Shown here: in pieces, positions 46,612-56,246 of the stretch
How positions within the stretch are numbered: the first letter of the stretch is position 1
Layout of the letters: each line of letters opens with the position of its first letter
Assembly: GCF_001886735.1 (NCBI RefSeq)
Contig: NZ_CP018077.1
Location: forward strand, 121,177-185,176
Length of the DNA stretch: 64,000 nt
Origin: Sulfitobacter alexandrii
GTDB lineage: Bacteria; Pseudomonadota; Alphaproteobacteria; Rhodobacterales; Rhodobacteraceae
Direction: 5' to 3'
Translations under genes and position numbers: made by a program
Notes under the pieces: generated by a model
Databases searched by the model: none
What the model was told of the DNA's origin: nothing
What the model saw: the letters and a program-made list of their open reading frames with translations, nothing else

Positions 46612-46634
46612 GCGGGCGGCCGGGGGCCGCCCGC
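46612..46634 (-). terminator. pufBA-pufLM intercistronic hairpin
   Basis: A 10-base-pair G+C stem (GCGGGCGGCC/GGCCGCCCGC) with a 3-base loop lies 19 bases after the pufA stop. In Rhodobacter such a structure protects the pufBA mRNA 3' end and raises LH1 over reaction-centre subunits. A smaller CCGGC/GCCGG stem follows toward pufL. Confidence 0.8.
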
Positions 46635-46653
46635 TGCGGTCTCTTTGCAGGAT

Positions 46654-46824
46654 TTATTCCGCAGCGGCCGCTTCCGTGCCGAAAGCACGGTTGAGCCAGT
46701 TGGTCTCCGGATTGCTGAGCAGGACGAGGTGAATCATCACCGCCAGCAGAAAGAGGAAGACACCCTGGGCCACGAAGACGCGGCGCGGGTCGAAAATGAG
46801 CCAGATCTTGTAAAACTGTGCCAT
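46654..46824 (-). CDS. pufA: Light-harvesting 1 alpha polypeptide
   Basis: This 56-residue LH1 alpha chain begins [17 protein letters not shown], the typical N-terminus, and has one membrane helix with the bacteriochlorophyll ligand His32 ([10 protein letters not shown]). The C-terminus is [17 protein letters not shown]. It was found by translating the gap between pufL and pufQ. It lies 9 bases after pufB. Confidence 0.97.
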   Translation of the reverse strand: MAQFYKIWLIFDPRRVFVAQGVFLFLLAVMIHLVLLSNPETNWLNRAFGTEAAAAE

Positions 46825-46833
46825 GATTTCCTC

Positions 46834-46992
46834 TTATCCCCAGCTGAACCAAGGCAGTTTGAAGTAGGTCAGGATATGGGCGACCAGGGCCACGATCGTG
46901 AAGATCGCGAAGCCGCTCATGTAGACCGAGTGCAATTCCTGCGCTTGCTCGTCTGTCAGACCCGTGAAGGACAGGTCATTTTTATCAGCCAT
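46834..46992 (-). CDS. pufB: Light-harvesting 1 beta polypeptide
   Basis: This 52-residue LH1 beta chain has the polar N-terminal part [20 protein letters not shown], His21, and a membrane helix with the pigment ligand His39 (IVALVAHIL), ending [10 protein letters not shown]. An AGGAG ribosome site precedes the ATG. Confidence 0.97.
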   Translation of the reverse strand: MADKNDLSFTGLTDEQAQELHSVYMSGFAIFTIVALVAHILTYFKLPWFSWG

Positions 46993-47045
46993 GTTTTTCT
47001 CCTAGAAAAAGTGCCGACGCCGCGCACCCCCCGCGGCCGGGTTAC

Positions 47046-47066
47046 GACAGGGGCTCATCCCCTGTC
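47046..47066 (-). repeat. Hairpin between pufQ and pufB
   Basis: GACAGGGG and CCCCTGTC pair perfectly over 8 bases around CTCAT. A second 6-base-pair stem (TCCGGG/CCCGGA) is at 47105-47122. The 140-base pufQ-pufB gap is where processing of the puf message occurs in Rhodobacter. Confidence 0.5.
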
Positions 47067-47132
47067 CCGATCCACCACTCCGGGCAGGAATGGCGAACTT
47101 CTTCTCCGGGTCGGACCCCGGAATTTCGACGG

Positions 47133-47369
47133 TCACGCGCTGAAGATCCGCGGCGTGATGATACGGGCCTGCGACCACGCGGCCTTGACCGGGCCACGCT
47201 CGGGCAGCTCCATCCGGCGCGCCACGGTCAGCGCCCATGTCAGGCAGGTCAGCGGCAGGGTCGCCACGAAGATGACCGCGAAATACACGTAGTACTCGCG
47301 CATGGGCGGCCCGCTCCTGCGGTGGGTCGTGGTCTGCGACAGACCGTGATCGTTGCTGATGTCAGTCAT
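47133..47369 (-). CDS. pufQ: PufQ
   Basis: PufQ is a small membrane protein that promotes bacteriochlorophyll formation; its mechanism is not settled. The 78-residue product has the family core [24 protein letters not shown], a single membrane helix (about 27-48), and a basic C-terminal tail. Its ATG overlaps the bchZ stop, so it can be translated from the bchCXYZ transcript as part of a superoperon. Confidence 0.93.
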   Translation of the reverse strand: MTDISNDHGLSQTTTHRRSGPPMREYYVYFAVIFVATLPLTCLTWALTVARRMELPERGPVKAAWSQARIITPRIFSA

Positions 47370-48829
47370 GTTGCGCTCCTCCCGGAAGCTGTTTGAAGGG
47401 CCTGGACGGTCTCCAGAACCACCCGTTCGTCCCCGGCGTCGAGCGCCCGCTTCTCGGCGGCGTCACGCAGGGTCTTGGCGGCGGAAATCCGTGTCAGGAC
47501 CGGATGGCTGGCGACGATCTCGTCCAGCTTGGCCTGGGCATCCGAATCCCAGGGGAAATCCCGTCTGAGCGGGGTCGGGGTCGCCGGGGTCGCATCCATC
47601 TCGGACGCGAGCGGCAGGATGTGGAACAGCGCATCGAACAGGCCGTTGCAGACCTCCTGCACGATGTAGGTCGCCCCCGCGTATCCCATGAAGGGGGTTC
47701 CCGTCGCGCGCCGGATCGCGGCACCTGGAAAGGAGGCCGGTATGAAGGCCGGCGCGGGCCCGAAGCCCGACTTCATCTCGGCAAGGTACATCTTCTCGTT
47801 GATCGACCCCATCAGGATCAGCGGCCGCTTCTCGTGCACCAGCGCGCGGACCGCGTCGTTGTCGGTCTTCCGCCCCCGCGTCCGCGCCACGGCGAAGGCG
47901 CAGGGCAGGCCGAGGTCGTTTTCCAGGAAATGCCTCACGCCCCGCGCATAGGTTTCACTGGCGACGATCCCGAAAGACGCGGTGGCGAAGAAATCCTGCG
48001 TGACCGACCGCCACAGGTCCCAGACCGGCTTGATCGTCGAATGCTTCTCGCGCTCGATGAAGGGTTCGGGGTCGACATCCAGCAGCGCGCCCAGCTTGCG
48101 CAGGAACTTCGTGGTGCTGTCCACCCCGACCGGCGCCTGCAGGTAGGGCTTGCCCAGCACCTCGCAAAGGCCCCTGCCAAATTCCCTGTACATGCAGATA
48201 TTGACGTCGGCATTGACCAGGTTGCGCATCTCGCCCACGTGGGCGCCAAGCGGCATCACCATGTTGACCTCGGCGCCGATCCCCTCGACCAGACGCCGGA
48301 TCTCGGCCAGGTCCGAGGGCATGTTGAAGGTCCCGTACATCGGCCCGAGGATGTTGACCCGGGGCGCGGCCTCCTCCTCGCGTTTCTTTTCGGGCGGCAT
48401 CCGCCCCTTGGTCATGCCGAACTCCGTGAAGACCCAGGTCATCGCCCGGTCGGCGGCCTCCCACTGGTCCTCGTCGATGGTGCGCGGCAGGAACCGCTGG
48501 ATGTTGGTGCCCTGCGGCGTCACACCCCCGCCGATCATTTCGGCAATGGAGCCGGTGACGACCACGGCGGGCAAGGCGGGGTCAAGGACATCCCATGCCC
48601 GTTTCATCGACTCTTCGGTGCCGGCCCCCATCTCGTCCTCGCCCAGCCCGGTCACCACGATGGGCAACTCGTGCGGCGGCAACGCGTCGGTGTAATGCAG
48701 CACGCTCGTGACCGGCAGGTTCTCACACCCCACCGGGCCGTCGATCACCACCTGCAACCCCTTGACGGCGCAGAAGGCATAGACTGCACCCCAGTATCCT
48801 CCCGCCCGGTCATGATCCTGGATCAGCAT
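47366..48829 (-). CDS. bchZ: Chlorophyllide a reductase subunit Z
   Basis: BchZ is the NifK-like subunit of chlorophyllide oxidoreductase, which reduces ring B to give the bacteriochlorin. The 487-residue product begins [26 protein letters not shown], with Cys20 and Cys35 (GPVGCEN) as probable cluster ligands. Unlike the tight bchC-X-Y spacing, it is separated from bchY by 172 bases holding a REP-like pair. Confidence 0.97.
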   Translation of the reverse strand: MLIQDHDRAGGYWGAVYAFCAVKGLQVVIDGPVGCENLPVTSVLHYTDALPPHELPIVVTGLGEDEMGAGTEESMKRAWDVLDPALPAVVVTGSIAEMIGGGVTPQGTNIQRFLPRTIDEDQWEAADRAMTWVFTEFGMTKGRMPPEKKREEEAAPRVNILGPMYGTFNMPSDLAEIRRLVEGIGAEVNMVMPLGAHVGEMRNLVNADVNICMYREFGRGLCEVLGKPYLQAPVGVDSTTKFLRKLGALLDVDPEPFIEREKHSTIKPVWDLWRSVTQDFFATASFGIVASETYARGVRHFLENDLGLPCAFAVARTRGRKTDNDAVRALVHEKRPLILMGSINEKMYLAEMKSGFGPAPAFIPASFPGAAIRRATGTPFMGYAGATYIVQEVCNGLFDALFHILPLASEMDATPATPTPLRRDFPWDSDAQAKLDEIVASHPVLTRISAAKTLRDAAEKRALDAGDERVVLETVQALQTASGRSAT

Positions 48830-48852
48830 GGTGCACGCCCTTTCACCGGGTT

Positions 48853-48982
48853 CCCCCTCACCCCCGGCCCCTCTCCCGCAGGGAGAGGGGAGACACGGGT
48901 AGCTCGGGTGGGGTCAGTGCGCCAACCGTGGCCTTGCGCGGCTCCCCTCTCCCCTCGGGGAGAGGGGTTGGGGGTGAGGGGG
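48853..48982. repeat. Facing pair of REP-like palindromic elements between bchY and bchZ
   Basis: Two related G+C-rich units stand in opposite orientation. Unit 1 has the stem CCCCTCTCCC/GGGAGAGGGG (48868-48890). Unit 2 has CCCCTCTCCCC/GGGGAGAGGGG (48944-48967). Their outer flanks, 48853-48865 and 48970-48982, are 13-base perfect complements, so the whole 130 bases can fold as one large structure. This is the layout of paired REP (BIME-type) elements and of no gene. Confidence 0.85.
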
Positions 48983-49001
48983 CTATTCGATGAACCGCGC
49001 G

Positions 49002-50579
49002 TCATATCATTCGCTCCGCGTCGGCGCGCTTCTGGGCGCGCTCCAGCTTCTTCGCATTCTGCGCACGGAATTGCGGCTGGAGGTTCGGCGATCCCTGCCA
49101 GACCCCGGCACTGTCGCCTTGCCCCACGCCTTCGAAGAACGCGCGCATGCGGTTCATGCGATCCTTGTTGCCGATGGCGGCATTGACCACCTGGGCCAAG
49201 GCGCCGGCACCGGCGACGCCCATCAGGGGACGCGCAGAGATCAGATTGGTGAAATAGAGTGCGGGGATTCCCAGCTCCTTCCCCTTCTGCACCACCGGGG
49301 TCGTTCCGATGGCGAGATCGGGCCTGATCGCTTCCATCGCCGCGCAGTCGTCTTCGAGCGAGGCACGGAACTGCACCTTGGTACCCTTGGCTTCCAGCCA
49401 GGCCGCATCCTCCGCGGACCAGGGGGATTTCGCGCACGCGGTGCCGACATAGGGCACGTCCGCGCCGCTTTCGATCAGCAGTCGTGCGACCAGCAGCTCG
49501 CTGCCCTCGTAGCCCGATAGCGTAATGGTTCCGCGGACCGGTGCCGCGGCAAGACCCGCGCGGATCGCGGGAAGGACAGCATTCTGCGCCTCTCCCACCG
49601 TCGCGGCGGCCAGACCGAATGTTTCGCCGATCGCCGCCAGCCATGCGGCCGTGCCATCGTGGCCGACCGGCGCCGACCCCACCACGGGGCGGCCCGCGGC
49701 CTGAAATTCGCGTACGGCCGACGTATAAAAAGGGTGTATCGCCGCCACGGCACCGCAATCGAGCGCGGCGTAGAGTTCGCGCCACTCGCGGCAGGGAACC
49801 ACGGGCCCGACAGCAAGGCCGAGCGGCTCCAGCATCCGGGCGATCATCATCGGGTCGGCGGGGAACATCTCGCCCAGCAGGCTGACCGTGGGACGGTCGG
49901 ACCGGCCCCCCTGGGGCATCGCCACCGGTCCGGCCTCGATTTCCTTGCGGGCGTAGTTCAGCATCGCGCCGGCCAGTACATCCTTGGCCTCTGCGTGGGT
50001 CGGCACGCCAAAGCCGGGCACGTCTATCCCCACGATCCGGACGCCGTCGATCTCCGGCGGGAGCAGGCGCAGCGGCACGCCGCTTGCCGTCGGCACGCAG
50101 AGATTGGTCACCACCACCGCATCCAGCTTGTCGGGGTCGGCGATCTCGTGCACGGCCTCGCGAATGTCCTCGAACAGCTTGCCGGTGACCAAGGTTTCCG
50201 AGTTGAACGGGACGTATCCGACCGACCGCCGCGCCCCGTAGAAATGGCTGACGAATGTCAGGCCGTACACACAACAAGCCGAGCCGGACAAGATCGTCGC
50301 GACGCGCTTCATCCGCAACCCGACGCGCAGCGATCCAAAGGCGGGACACATGGATTGCGGCTTGTCATGCGGCCCCTGCGGATAGTCGCGGGCGAAGCCA
50401 TCCAGCAGCTCCGATTGTCCCGCGGCCCGTGCGGCGTCTTCCATCGTCCCGCCCGCATGGCAGCCCGCGCCATCCTGCGGCGCCTCGGCGGCAGGCAGTT
50501 CCGGCGCACCGTCCGCGGCGTCGATCACGACGTCGCCCGCAGCGTCGTAGGAAACATGATATCCCGCGCGCTCAGACAT
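49002..50579 (-). CDS. bchY: Chlorophyllide a reductase subunit Y
   Basis: BchY is the NifD-like partner of BchZ. The product has 525 residues. Conserved cysteines appear in SMCPAFGSLR, GSACCVYG and TNLCVPTASG. The ATG giving [10 protein letters not shown] overlaps the bchX stop by 8 bases; the longer open frame upstream is the bchX shadow. A REP-like pair follows its stop. Confidence 0.96.
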   Translation of the reverse strand: MSERAGYHVSYDAAGDVVIDAADGAPELPAAEAPQDGAGCHAGGTMEDAARAAGQSELLDGFARDYPQGPHDKPQSMCPAFGSLRVGLRMKRVATILSGSACCVYGLTFVSHFYGARRSVGYVPFNSETLVTGKLFEDIREAVHEIADPDKLDAVVVTNLCVPTASGVPLRLLPPEIDGVRIVGIDVPGFGVPTHAEAKDVLAGAMLNYARKEIEAGPVAMPQGGRSDRPTVSLLGEMFPADPMMIARMLEPLGLAVGPVVPCREWRELYAALDCGAVAAIHPFYTSAVREFQAAGRPVVGSAPVGHDGTAAWLAAIGETFGLAAATVGEAQNAVLPAIRAGLAAAPVRGTITLSGYEGSELLVARLLIESGADVPYVGTACAKSPWSAEDAAWLEAKGTKVQFRASLEDDCAAMEAIRPDLAIGTTPVVQKGKELGIPALYFTNLISARPLMGVAGAGALAQVVNAAIGNKDRMNRMRAFFEGVGQGDSAGVWQGSPNLQPQFRAQNAKKLERAQKRADAERMI

Positions 50580-51591
50580 CGTCGTAGACAACTTCGAGCG
50601 ACACCTTTGGGGTGTCGTACTTGCCGCGCATGTCGGCGTCGGTCGCGGGTTCCAGCACCACGTTGCCGCCGGTGTCGGAGGCATCGAACAGTCCCAGCAG
50701 CCCGTCCTGGTCCAGCGGCGTGGGCCGCACCGGAGGCGCCTCCGCGACCTCGAGCCCCAACTCGGCAAAGAGCGGACCCCAGGGAGAATGCATGGTTCCC
50801 ACGATCTGGTAGTTCGCCGACTTCTTGCGCAGGTCGTCGTCCTGCGGGATCGCCGCCAGCACCGGGATCTTCACCGCCTCCGCAAAGGCCTGCGCCTCGC
50901 CGGAGCCGTCATCCTTGTTCACCACCAACCCCGCAACACCGACGTTGCCGCCAAGCTTGCGGAAATATTCCACCGCCGAGCAGACGTTGTTGGCGACGTA
51001 GAGGGACTGCAGATCGTTGGACGCGACCAGGATCACCTTCTGCGCCATGTCGCGGGCGATCGGCAGGCCGAAACCGCCACAGACGACGTCGCCGAGGAAA
51101 TCCAGCAGCACGTAGTCGAAGTCCCAGTCGTGGAAACCGAGCTTCTCCAGCAGTTCGAAGCCATGGATGATGCCGCGCCCGCCGCAGCCGCGGCCGACCT
51201 CGGGCCCGCCGAGTTCCATGGCGAAGACTCCGCCGCGCTTGAAGCAGACATCGCCGATCTGGACTTCCTCGCCCGCCAGCTTCTTCTTCGAGGACGTCTC
51301 GATGATCGTCGGACAGGCCTTGCCGCCGAACAGCAGGCTGGTGGTATCGGATTTCGGATCGCAGCCGATCAGCAGCACGCGCTTGCCCTGCTCGGCCATC
51401 ATGTGGCTGAGGTTGGCCAGCGTGAACGACTTGCCGATGCCGCCCTTCCCGTAGATCGCGATGATCTGGGTCTTCGACTTGGGCGCCTCCGACGCGATGT
51501 CGGTAAGATCCTCGTTCGCCTCGTCGCGCAGGCGCCGGTCAAAGTCCTCGATGCCGCCGCCGTCCTTGAGATTGGGGATATCGAGTGTCAT
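50572..51591 (-). CDS. bchX: Chlorophyllide a reductase iron protein
   Basis: BchX is the NifH-like ATPase feeding BchYZ. The 339-residue product has the P-loop GKGGIGKS at 48-55 and the two bridging cysteines in GRGCGGRGI and GDVVCGGFG. The ATG ([10 protein letters not shown]) overlaps the bchC stop (ATGA), so in-frame upstream starts were rejected. Confidence 0.97.
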   Translation of the reverse strand: MTLDIPNLKDGGGIEDFDRRLRDEANEDLTDIASEAPKSKTQIIAIYGKGGIGKSFTLANLSHMMAEQGKRVLLIGCDPKSDTTSLLFGGKACPTIIETSSKKKLAGEEVQIGDVCFKRGGVFAMELGGPEVGRGCGGRGIIHGFELLEKLGFHDWDFDYVLLDFLGDVVCGGFGLPIARDMAQKVILVASNDLQSLYVANNVCSAVEYFRKLGGNVGVAGLVVNKDDGSGEAQAFAEAVKIPVLAAIPQDDDLRKKSANYQIVGTMHSPWGPLFAELGLEVAEAPPVRPTPLDQDGLLGLFDASDTGGNVVLEPATDADMRGKYDTPKVSLEVVYDDV

Positions 51592-52529
51592 GCGTGGCCT
51601 TTCCAGTCGAGTATCATTTTCAGGCACCCGGTGTCGGAGAATGCCTTTTCGTAAGACGCCGCCGCGTCCGCCGCCGCCGCGCGATGGGTGATCAGGCCAC
51701 CCAGCGACAGCGTGCCGCTTTCGACCAGTGCCCGGGTCGCGGCGAGGTCATCGCGGGTCCATTCGGCCGCAACGCGGAAACGCGCTTCCCTGAGGAAGGC
51801 GGGCGGGAAGGCGAACTGGATCGGCGCGGCATAGAACCCCGCGAGCACGATCTCGCCCCCCTTGGTCAGCCGACCGATCAGGTCGCCCAGGATCGCGGCA
51901 TTGCCGGAGGCGTCGTAGATGCTTGCATAGTCGCGGCGCGGGTCCGCCTCGGGGTCCAGCACCTCGTATCCCATGGTGCCGCCGCGGCGGGTCGGGTCGG
52001 TTTCCCAGACGGTCGGGGCGGGCGCCCCGGCCGCCACGGTCAGCCGCGCGAGCAGACGCCCAAGCACCCCGTGCCCCACGATCAGGTCCGGCACGGCCTT
52101 GCCCGGCCCGGCCATCGCGTGGCGGGCGGTGGCGGCGAGGGCAAGCAACGCGCCTTCGGCCCCGTGGCCGGCGTCGATCCGGGTGACGCGGTCGGGATCG
52201 CTGATCAACAGGCCTGCGGCACCGCCGAACAACCCGAACGCGCCGTCAAAACAGTTCGCCCCCGGCACGAACACCCTGTCGCCCGGTCGGTAACCGGAGG
52301 CGACGGGCGCCTCGACCACTTCGCCGGCGGCCTCGTAACCGGGCACCAGCGGGTAGCCCATTCCGGGAAACGGTGGCATATCCCCGCTCCACAGCAGCTT
52401 TTCAGTGCCGGTGGAAATCCCGGAATGGGAGATTTCGATCACGATGTCGGTCGGCGCGGGCGTTCTGAGGGCAACGCGCTGCAAGCCAAGGTGTCTCGGT
52501 CCGTGGAGGATGACGGCGTCTGTCTGCAT
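51588..52529 (-). CDS. bchC: Bacteriochlorophyllide a dehydrogenase
   Basis: BchC oxidises the 3-hydroxyethyl group to the 3-acetyl of bacteriochlorophyllide a. The 313-residue protein is of the zinc-free medium-chain dehydrogenase type, with [11 protein letters not shown] and [12 protein letters not shown], and a Rossmann part ([14 protein letters not shown]). It is the first gene after a paired PpsR operator and starts the bchCXYZ-puf transcript. Confidence 0.96.
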   Translation of the reverse strand: MQTDAVILHGPRHLGLQRVALRTPAPTDIVIEISHSGISTGTEKLLWSGDMPPFPGMGYPLVPGYEAAGEVVEAPVASGYRPGDRVFVPGANCFDGAFGLFGGAAGLLISDPDRVTRIDAGHGAEGALLALAATARHAMAGPGKAVPDLIVGHGVLGRLLARLTVAAGAPAPTVWETDPTRRGGTMGYEVLDPEADPRRDYASIYDASGNAAILGDLIGRLTKGGEIVLAGFYAAPIQFAFPPAFLREARFRVAAEWTRDDLAATRALVESGTLSLGGLITHRAAAADAAASYEKAFSDTGCLKMILDWKGHA

Positions 52530-52599
52530 GTGTCTCTCCTCCCCCGAATTGCGGCGCTGTCACCCCGTGGGGGAGTCGCCCGATGTGTCAATTCTTAGT

Positions 52600-52643
52600 T
52601 GTAAGGTAAAACTGACACTTTGTTCTGTCAACTGTCTTGGACA
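52600..52643. promoter_or_regulatory. Paired PpsR/CrtJ operators of bchC
   Basis: TGTAAGGTAAAACTGACA (52600-52617) and TGTCAACTGTCTTGGACA (52626-52643) are exact sites 8 bases apart, the spacing described for the bchC promoter of Rhodobacter. The second site ends just outside the crtF stop codon, so the bchC promoter is packed directly behind crtF. Confidence 0.88.
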
Positions 52644-52644
52644 G

Positions 52645-53769
52645 TCAGCGATCTTCTTTCACGGCGGTGACGACGCGTGTCACGAAGGGACGTCTGCACC
52701 GCGGAAACCGCAGATCGGTGAAACCAGCCGCCCGGCACATCGCCGCGATCTCATCGGCCGAGCGCGCCTTGCCGGTGCCCATTGCCAGCGTGTAGAGCGC
52801 GAAATAGGCATCGCCGGCGCGGTTGGGCCGCGCCCCGCCGCTCATCGGTTCGGAAATGATCAGCCGCCCCCCGGCAGGCAGCGCGGCAAAGCACTTGGCC
52901 AGCAGATCGGTCACCGTTTCGTCCGAGTGATCGTAAAGCACACGCACCAACGAAATCGCATCGGCGCCGTCGGGCAGCGGACCGTCGCGGAAGGATCCCG
53001 GCAGGATGCGCACCCTTCCGGCACAGCCTGCACCGGCGAATCGGTATCGGGCCTGCGGGGCGACGGCGGGCAGATCGAAGAGTGTCATCTCCAGCGCCGG
53101 ATGGGACGCCGCCACTTCCGCCAGGAACGCGCCGGTACCGCCCCCCACGTCCATCAGGTGCCGCACTCCGCGCAAGGTCACGGCGTCCAGGGTATCGTCC
53201 GCGACCAGAAGCTGGCTTTGCGCCATCAGGTCGGAATAGGTCGCGGCGACCTGCGGATCCACCGCGCCGCCGAAAACATAGGGCCAGAACCCGGCAAGTT
53301 CCGGTGTCGTCTCGCCGCGGAAGAACGCGGCCGGATCGGCGAGGTCGCGGTAGAGCACGTCGTGATGCAGGATCATCTGCTGCAGCCCCGGCACCCCGGC
53401 CAACGCGGCACCGCGCCGGGTCAGGGCGTATCGGCGTCCCCGCGCGCGCCGGATCAGCCCCAGCGCGATGGCCGCATTCAGCAGCACCTGCATCCGGTCG
53501 GGCGGCACACCCGTCGCGGCGGCAAGGGTCGCGGCGCTTTCCGACCGGCGCAGCAGCCGGGCGGGCAGATCGAGCTGCACCAGCGCCATGAGCACCTGTG
53601 CGTGGCAGAAGCCCGCCAGCAGGTCAAAGAGTGCTTCGCCCTCGCGCCTTACCAGCCTGCGGGTCAGGGGAAAGCGGGCCGCCCATTTCTGGAACCCCCG
53701 CCGCGCGAACAGCCCGCGATGAAACGGAACGGCCCGCGTCGGGCCCATGTCAGCGGGCACGTCGGCCAT
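52645..53769 (-). CDS. crtF: Hydroxyneurosporene O-methyltransferase
   Basis: CrtF methylates the C1 hydroxyl of demethylspheroidene-type carotenoids with S-adenosylmethionine. The 374-residue protein has an N-terminal dimerisation/winged-helix part (about 40-130) and a methyltransferase domain with LMDVGGGTGAFLAEVAASHP. Its ATG directly abuts the crtE stop. Confidence 0.95.
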   Translation of the reverse strand: MADVPADMGPTRAVPFHRGLFARRGFQKWAARFPLTRRLVRREGEALFDLLAGFCHAQVLMALVQLDLPARLLRRSESAATLAAATGVPPDRMQVLLNAAIALGLIRRARGRRYALTRRGAALAGVPGLQQMILHHDVLYRDLADPAAFFRGETTPELAGFWPYVFGGAVDPQVAATYSDLMAQSQLLVADDTLDAVTLRGVRHLMDVGGGTGAFLAEVAASHPALEMTLFDLPAVAPQARYRFAGAGCAGRVRILPGSFRDGPLPDGADAISLVRVLYDHSDETVTDLLAKCFAALPAGGRLIISEPMSGGARPNRAGDAYFALYTLAMGTGKARSADEIAAMCRAAGFTDLRFPRCRRPFVTRVVTAVKEDR

Positions 53770-54648
53770 TTACTCGCCCGGCACCCGCGCCGCGCGCCAC
53801 TTGATCGGGGTCAGCACCTCGGCCTGTGCGGTGACGAGGGCGGCGAGCCTTGCTTCTCCCGCGCACTTGGGGATGGAGGCGATGGCCCCCGCCAGAATGT
53901 CGCGCATCCGGTCGATGGCCCCTTCCACGCCCAGCTCCGTCACCGCGTTGGGACGACCGTGAAGATCGTCCTGACCGACCGGTTTGCCCAGTGTCTCGCC
54001 ATCGTAAAGCGCGTCGCGCAAGTCGTCTGCCACCTGGAAGGCCTCGCCGATGCGGGCGCCCAGTTCCTCCCATGGCTCCGCGTCCTCCCCCGCCGCGACG
54101 GCACCCATCTGGGTTGCCGCCATGAAAAGCGCCCCGGTCTTGGCCTGGTGATAGGCCGACAGGTCCACGTCATCCTCGCTTTCCCAACCCTGGCCCGCGC
54201 AAATTCCGCGGGGCATCCCGGTCCGCCGGGCGAGGATGGAGATCAGCCGCGCCGCCTGCGCGGGATCCTCCCCCGCTGCGCGCGCGAGGGTCTCGAACGC
54301 CATGATGATCAGGCTGTCGCCGGTCAGCACCGCCAGCGGCTCACCGTAGGCGCGATGGACCGAAGGCTTGCCGCGCCGTGTCGCCGCATCATCGAAGCAC
54401 GGCAGGTCGTCGTGCACCAGCGATGCGCAGTGGATCAGCTCGAGCGCCGCTGCCGCGGCATCGGTCAGCCGGGGCGATCTGTCGCCGCAGGCCAAGGCCA
54501 CCGACATCAGGATCGACGGACGGATGCGCGCCCCGCCGGGATGGACCGCGTAATGCAGCGCGGACGCAAGCTTGGCGGGCGTCGGTCCCGCCTGCCCGGC
54601 CGCGATGGCTTCTGCGATGGCGTGATCTATTCGGGCCTTGATATCCAT
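53770..54648 (-). CDS. crtE: Geranylgeranyl diphosphate synthase
   Basis: CrtE extends farnesyl diphosphate to GGPP for phytoene and for the bacteriochlorophyll tail. The 292-residue all-helical synthase has the first aspartate motif as HDDLPCFDD (Asp80, Asp81, Asp86) and the second as FQVADDLRD. The start MDIKARIDH was chosen because the upstream in-frame extension crosses the PpsR-type operators. Confidence 0.95.
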   Translation of the reverse strand: MDIKARIDHAIAEAIAAGQAGPTPAKLASALHYAVHPGGARIRPSILMSVALACGDRSPRLTDAAAAALELIHCASLVHDDLPCFDDAATRRGKPSVHRAYGEPLAVLTGDSLIIMAFETLARAAGEDPAQAARLISILARRTGMPRGICAGQGWESEDDVDLSAYHQAKTGALFMAATQMGAVAAGEDAEPWEELGARIGEAFQVADDLRDALYDGETLGKPVGQDDLHGRPNAVTELGVEGAIDRMRDILAGAIASIPKCAGEARLAALVTAQAEVLTPIKWRAARVPGE

Positions 54649-54671
54649 GTCGACTCTCCCGCTGCGTATAA

Positions 54672-54714
54672 TGTACTCTATTGATGACATTCTATGTGTC
54701 AACTAAACTGGACA
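54672..54714. promoter_or_regulatory. Paired PpsR/CrtJ operators between crtE and crtD
   Basis: TGTACTCTATTGATGACA (54672-54689) and TGTCAACTAAACTGGACA (54697-54714) are exact sites 7 bases apart. They lie 23 bases from the crtE start and 42 bases from the crtD start, so they can control both divergent operons. Confidence 0.85.
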
Positions 54715-54756
54715 TTATCGAGCCTGGAACACCGAATCCCCTGGCATCAGGAGCGC

Positions 54757-56244
54757 ATGAAAGGAACAGTCCCTCATATTGCCGTCATCGGGGCGGGAAT
54801 CGGCGGTCTGGCCGCCGCGCTGCGGCTCGCGCACGGAGGCGCGCGCGTTACTGTCCTCGAACGGCACGGCAGCGCAGGGGGCAAGATGCGCACCTTGCCG
54901 ACCGCCGCCGGACCGGTGGACGCCGGCCCCACCGTGCTGACGCTGAAGACCGTCTTCGAAGATCTCTTTCGCGATACCGGCAGCGCGCTGTCGGACCATG
55001 TCACGCTGCACAGGGAATCCGTGTTGGCCCGCCACTTCTGGCCGGACGGCACCCGGCTGGACCTGGTGGCGGATCAGGCCGAAAGCACCGAAAATGTCGC
55101 CCGTGTCTTTGGCAGCGGTGCGGCGGCGGAGTTCACCGCCTTCTGCGCCCACACCCGCACCCTGTTCGATGCCTTCGATGGCCCGATGATGCGCAGCGCC
55201 GCACCGTCACAGGGCACGCTGGCCGCACGCATGCTGCGCCAGCCCGACCTTTTGCATCGCATGGAACCTCGGCGCAGCCTCGCCGAAAGTCTCGCCCACC
55301 GCTTCACCGAACCGAAGCTGCGCCAGCTTTTCGGCCGCTACGCCACCTACGTGGGCGGCATCCCCCCCACCGCGCCCGCGCTGCTTTCGCTCATCTGGCA
55401 AGCGGAAGCGCAAGGCGTCTGGTCGGTCGAGGGGGGGATGTACGCCCTGGCACGCGCGATCGAAGCGCGTGCAGCCGAGCTGGGCGCGCGGTTTCACTAC
55501 GGCACGCACGTCAGCCGCATCCGCGTCCGGGATGGCCGCGCCGATGCCATCGTGACCGACGACGCGACGGTGGATGCCGATGCCGTGCTGTTCAACGGCG
55601 ATCCGCGTGCCCTTCACGCAGGTTACCTCGGCGACGACGTGCGGCGGGCCGTCGCGCGCAAGGGGGTGGAGCCGCGCAGTCTCTCGGCCATGGTGCACAG
55701 CTTCGCCGCCGAGGCCTCGGGCCTGCCCCTCGCGGCGCACAACGTGCTGTTCTGCGCCGATCCCGATCTCGAATTCGGGCCTCTTTCGCGCGGCGAAGTG
55801 CCGAGCGACGCGAGCCTCTACATCTGCGCCCAGGACCGGTTCGGCGGACAGACTCCGACCGGAACCGAACGGTTCGAGATCATCACCAATGCGCCCGCGG
55901 TGCCGGATGCCGCCACCCTTACCGAAAAGGAACGACAGCAATGGCACGCAACGATCATGGCCCGTCTGCGGCGCTTCGGGCTGATGCTCTCACCCGGGCC
56001 CGCGCCGGAGACACTGACCCTTCCACAGAACTTCGCGGCGCTGTTCCCCGCCTCGGGCGGCGCACTCTACGGGCGATCCCCGCAGGGCATGATGGCGGCA
56101 TTCCATCGGCCGACGGTCCGCAGCCGGATCAAGGGACTGTACCTGACCGGGGGCGGCGTGCATCCGGGGGCGGGGGTTCCGATGGCGACACGCTCCGCCG
56201 CGCATGCGGCCGAGGCGATCATGACGGACCTTTCTTCGACCTAG
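54757..56244 (+). CDS. crtD: Hydroxyneurosporene/methoxyneurosporene desaturase
   Basis: CrtD introduces the C-3,4 double bond in the spheroidene branch. The 495-residue FAD enzyme of the CrtI family begins VAVIGAG-type (HIAVIGAGIGGLAAALRLAHG) and ends with the family C-terminal motif GVHPGAGVPMATRSAAHAAEAI. The ATG at MKGTVPHIAV has CAGGAG just before it; in-frame upstream codons run into the operators and were rejected. CrtI is separate at 58.7-60.2 kb. Confidence 0.93.
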   Translation: MKGTVPHIAVIGAGIGGLAAALRLAHGGARVTVLERHGSAGGKMRTLPTAAGPVDAGPTVLTLKTVFEDLFRDTGSALSDHVTLHRESVLARHFWPDGTRLDLVADQAESTENVARVFGSGAAAEFTAFCAHTRTLFDAFDGPMMRSAAPSQGTLAARMLRQPDLLHRMEPRRSLAESLAHRFTEPKLRQLFGRYATYVGGIPPTAPALLSLIWQAEAQGVWSVEGGMYALARAIEARAAELGARFHYGTHVSRIRVRDGRADAIVTDDATVDADAVLFNGDPRALHAGYLGDDVRRAVARKGVEPRSLSAMVHSFAAEASGLPLAAHNVLFCADPDLEFGPLSRGEVPSDASLYICAQDRFGGQTPTGTERFEIITNAPAVPDAATLTEKERQQWHATIMARLRRFGLMLSPGPAPETLTLPQNFAALFPASGGALYGRSPQGMMAAFHRPTVRSRIKGLYLTGGGVHPGAGVPMATRSAAHAAEAIMTDLSST

Positions 56245-56246
56245 AC

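Noticed and set aside
48853..48982. Possible insertion sequence remnant between bchY and bchZ
   Set aside because: There is no transposase frame and no target duplication was seen. The facing palindromic units fit REP-type elements better.
54681..56240. CrtC frame extending 500 codons upstream as a possible CrtD-like fusion
   Set aside because: The upstream translation is low-complexity R/G/A-rich shadow sequence of crtD. Real CrtC similarity begins only near 56220.
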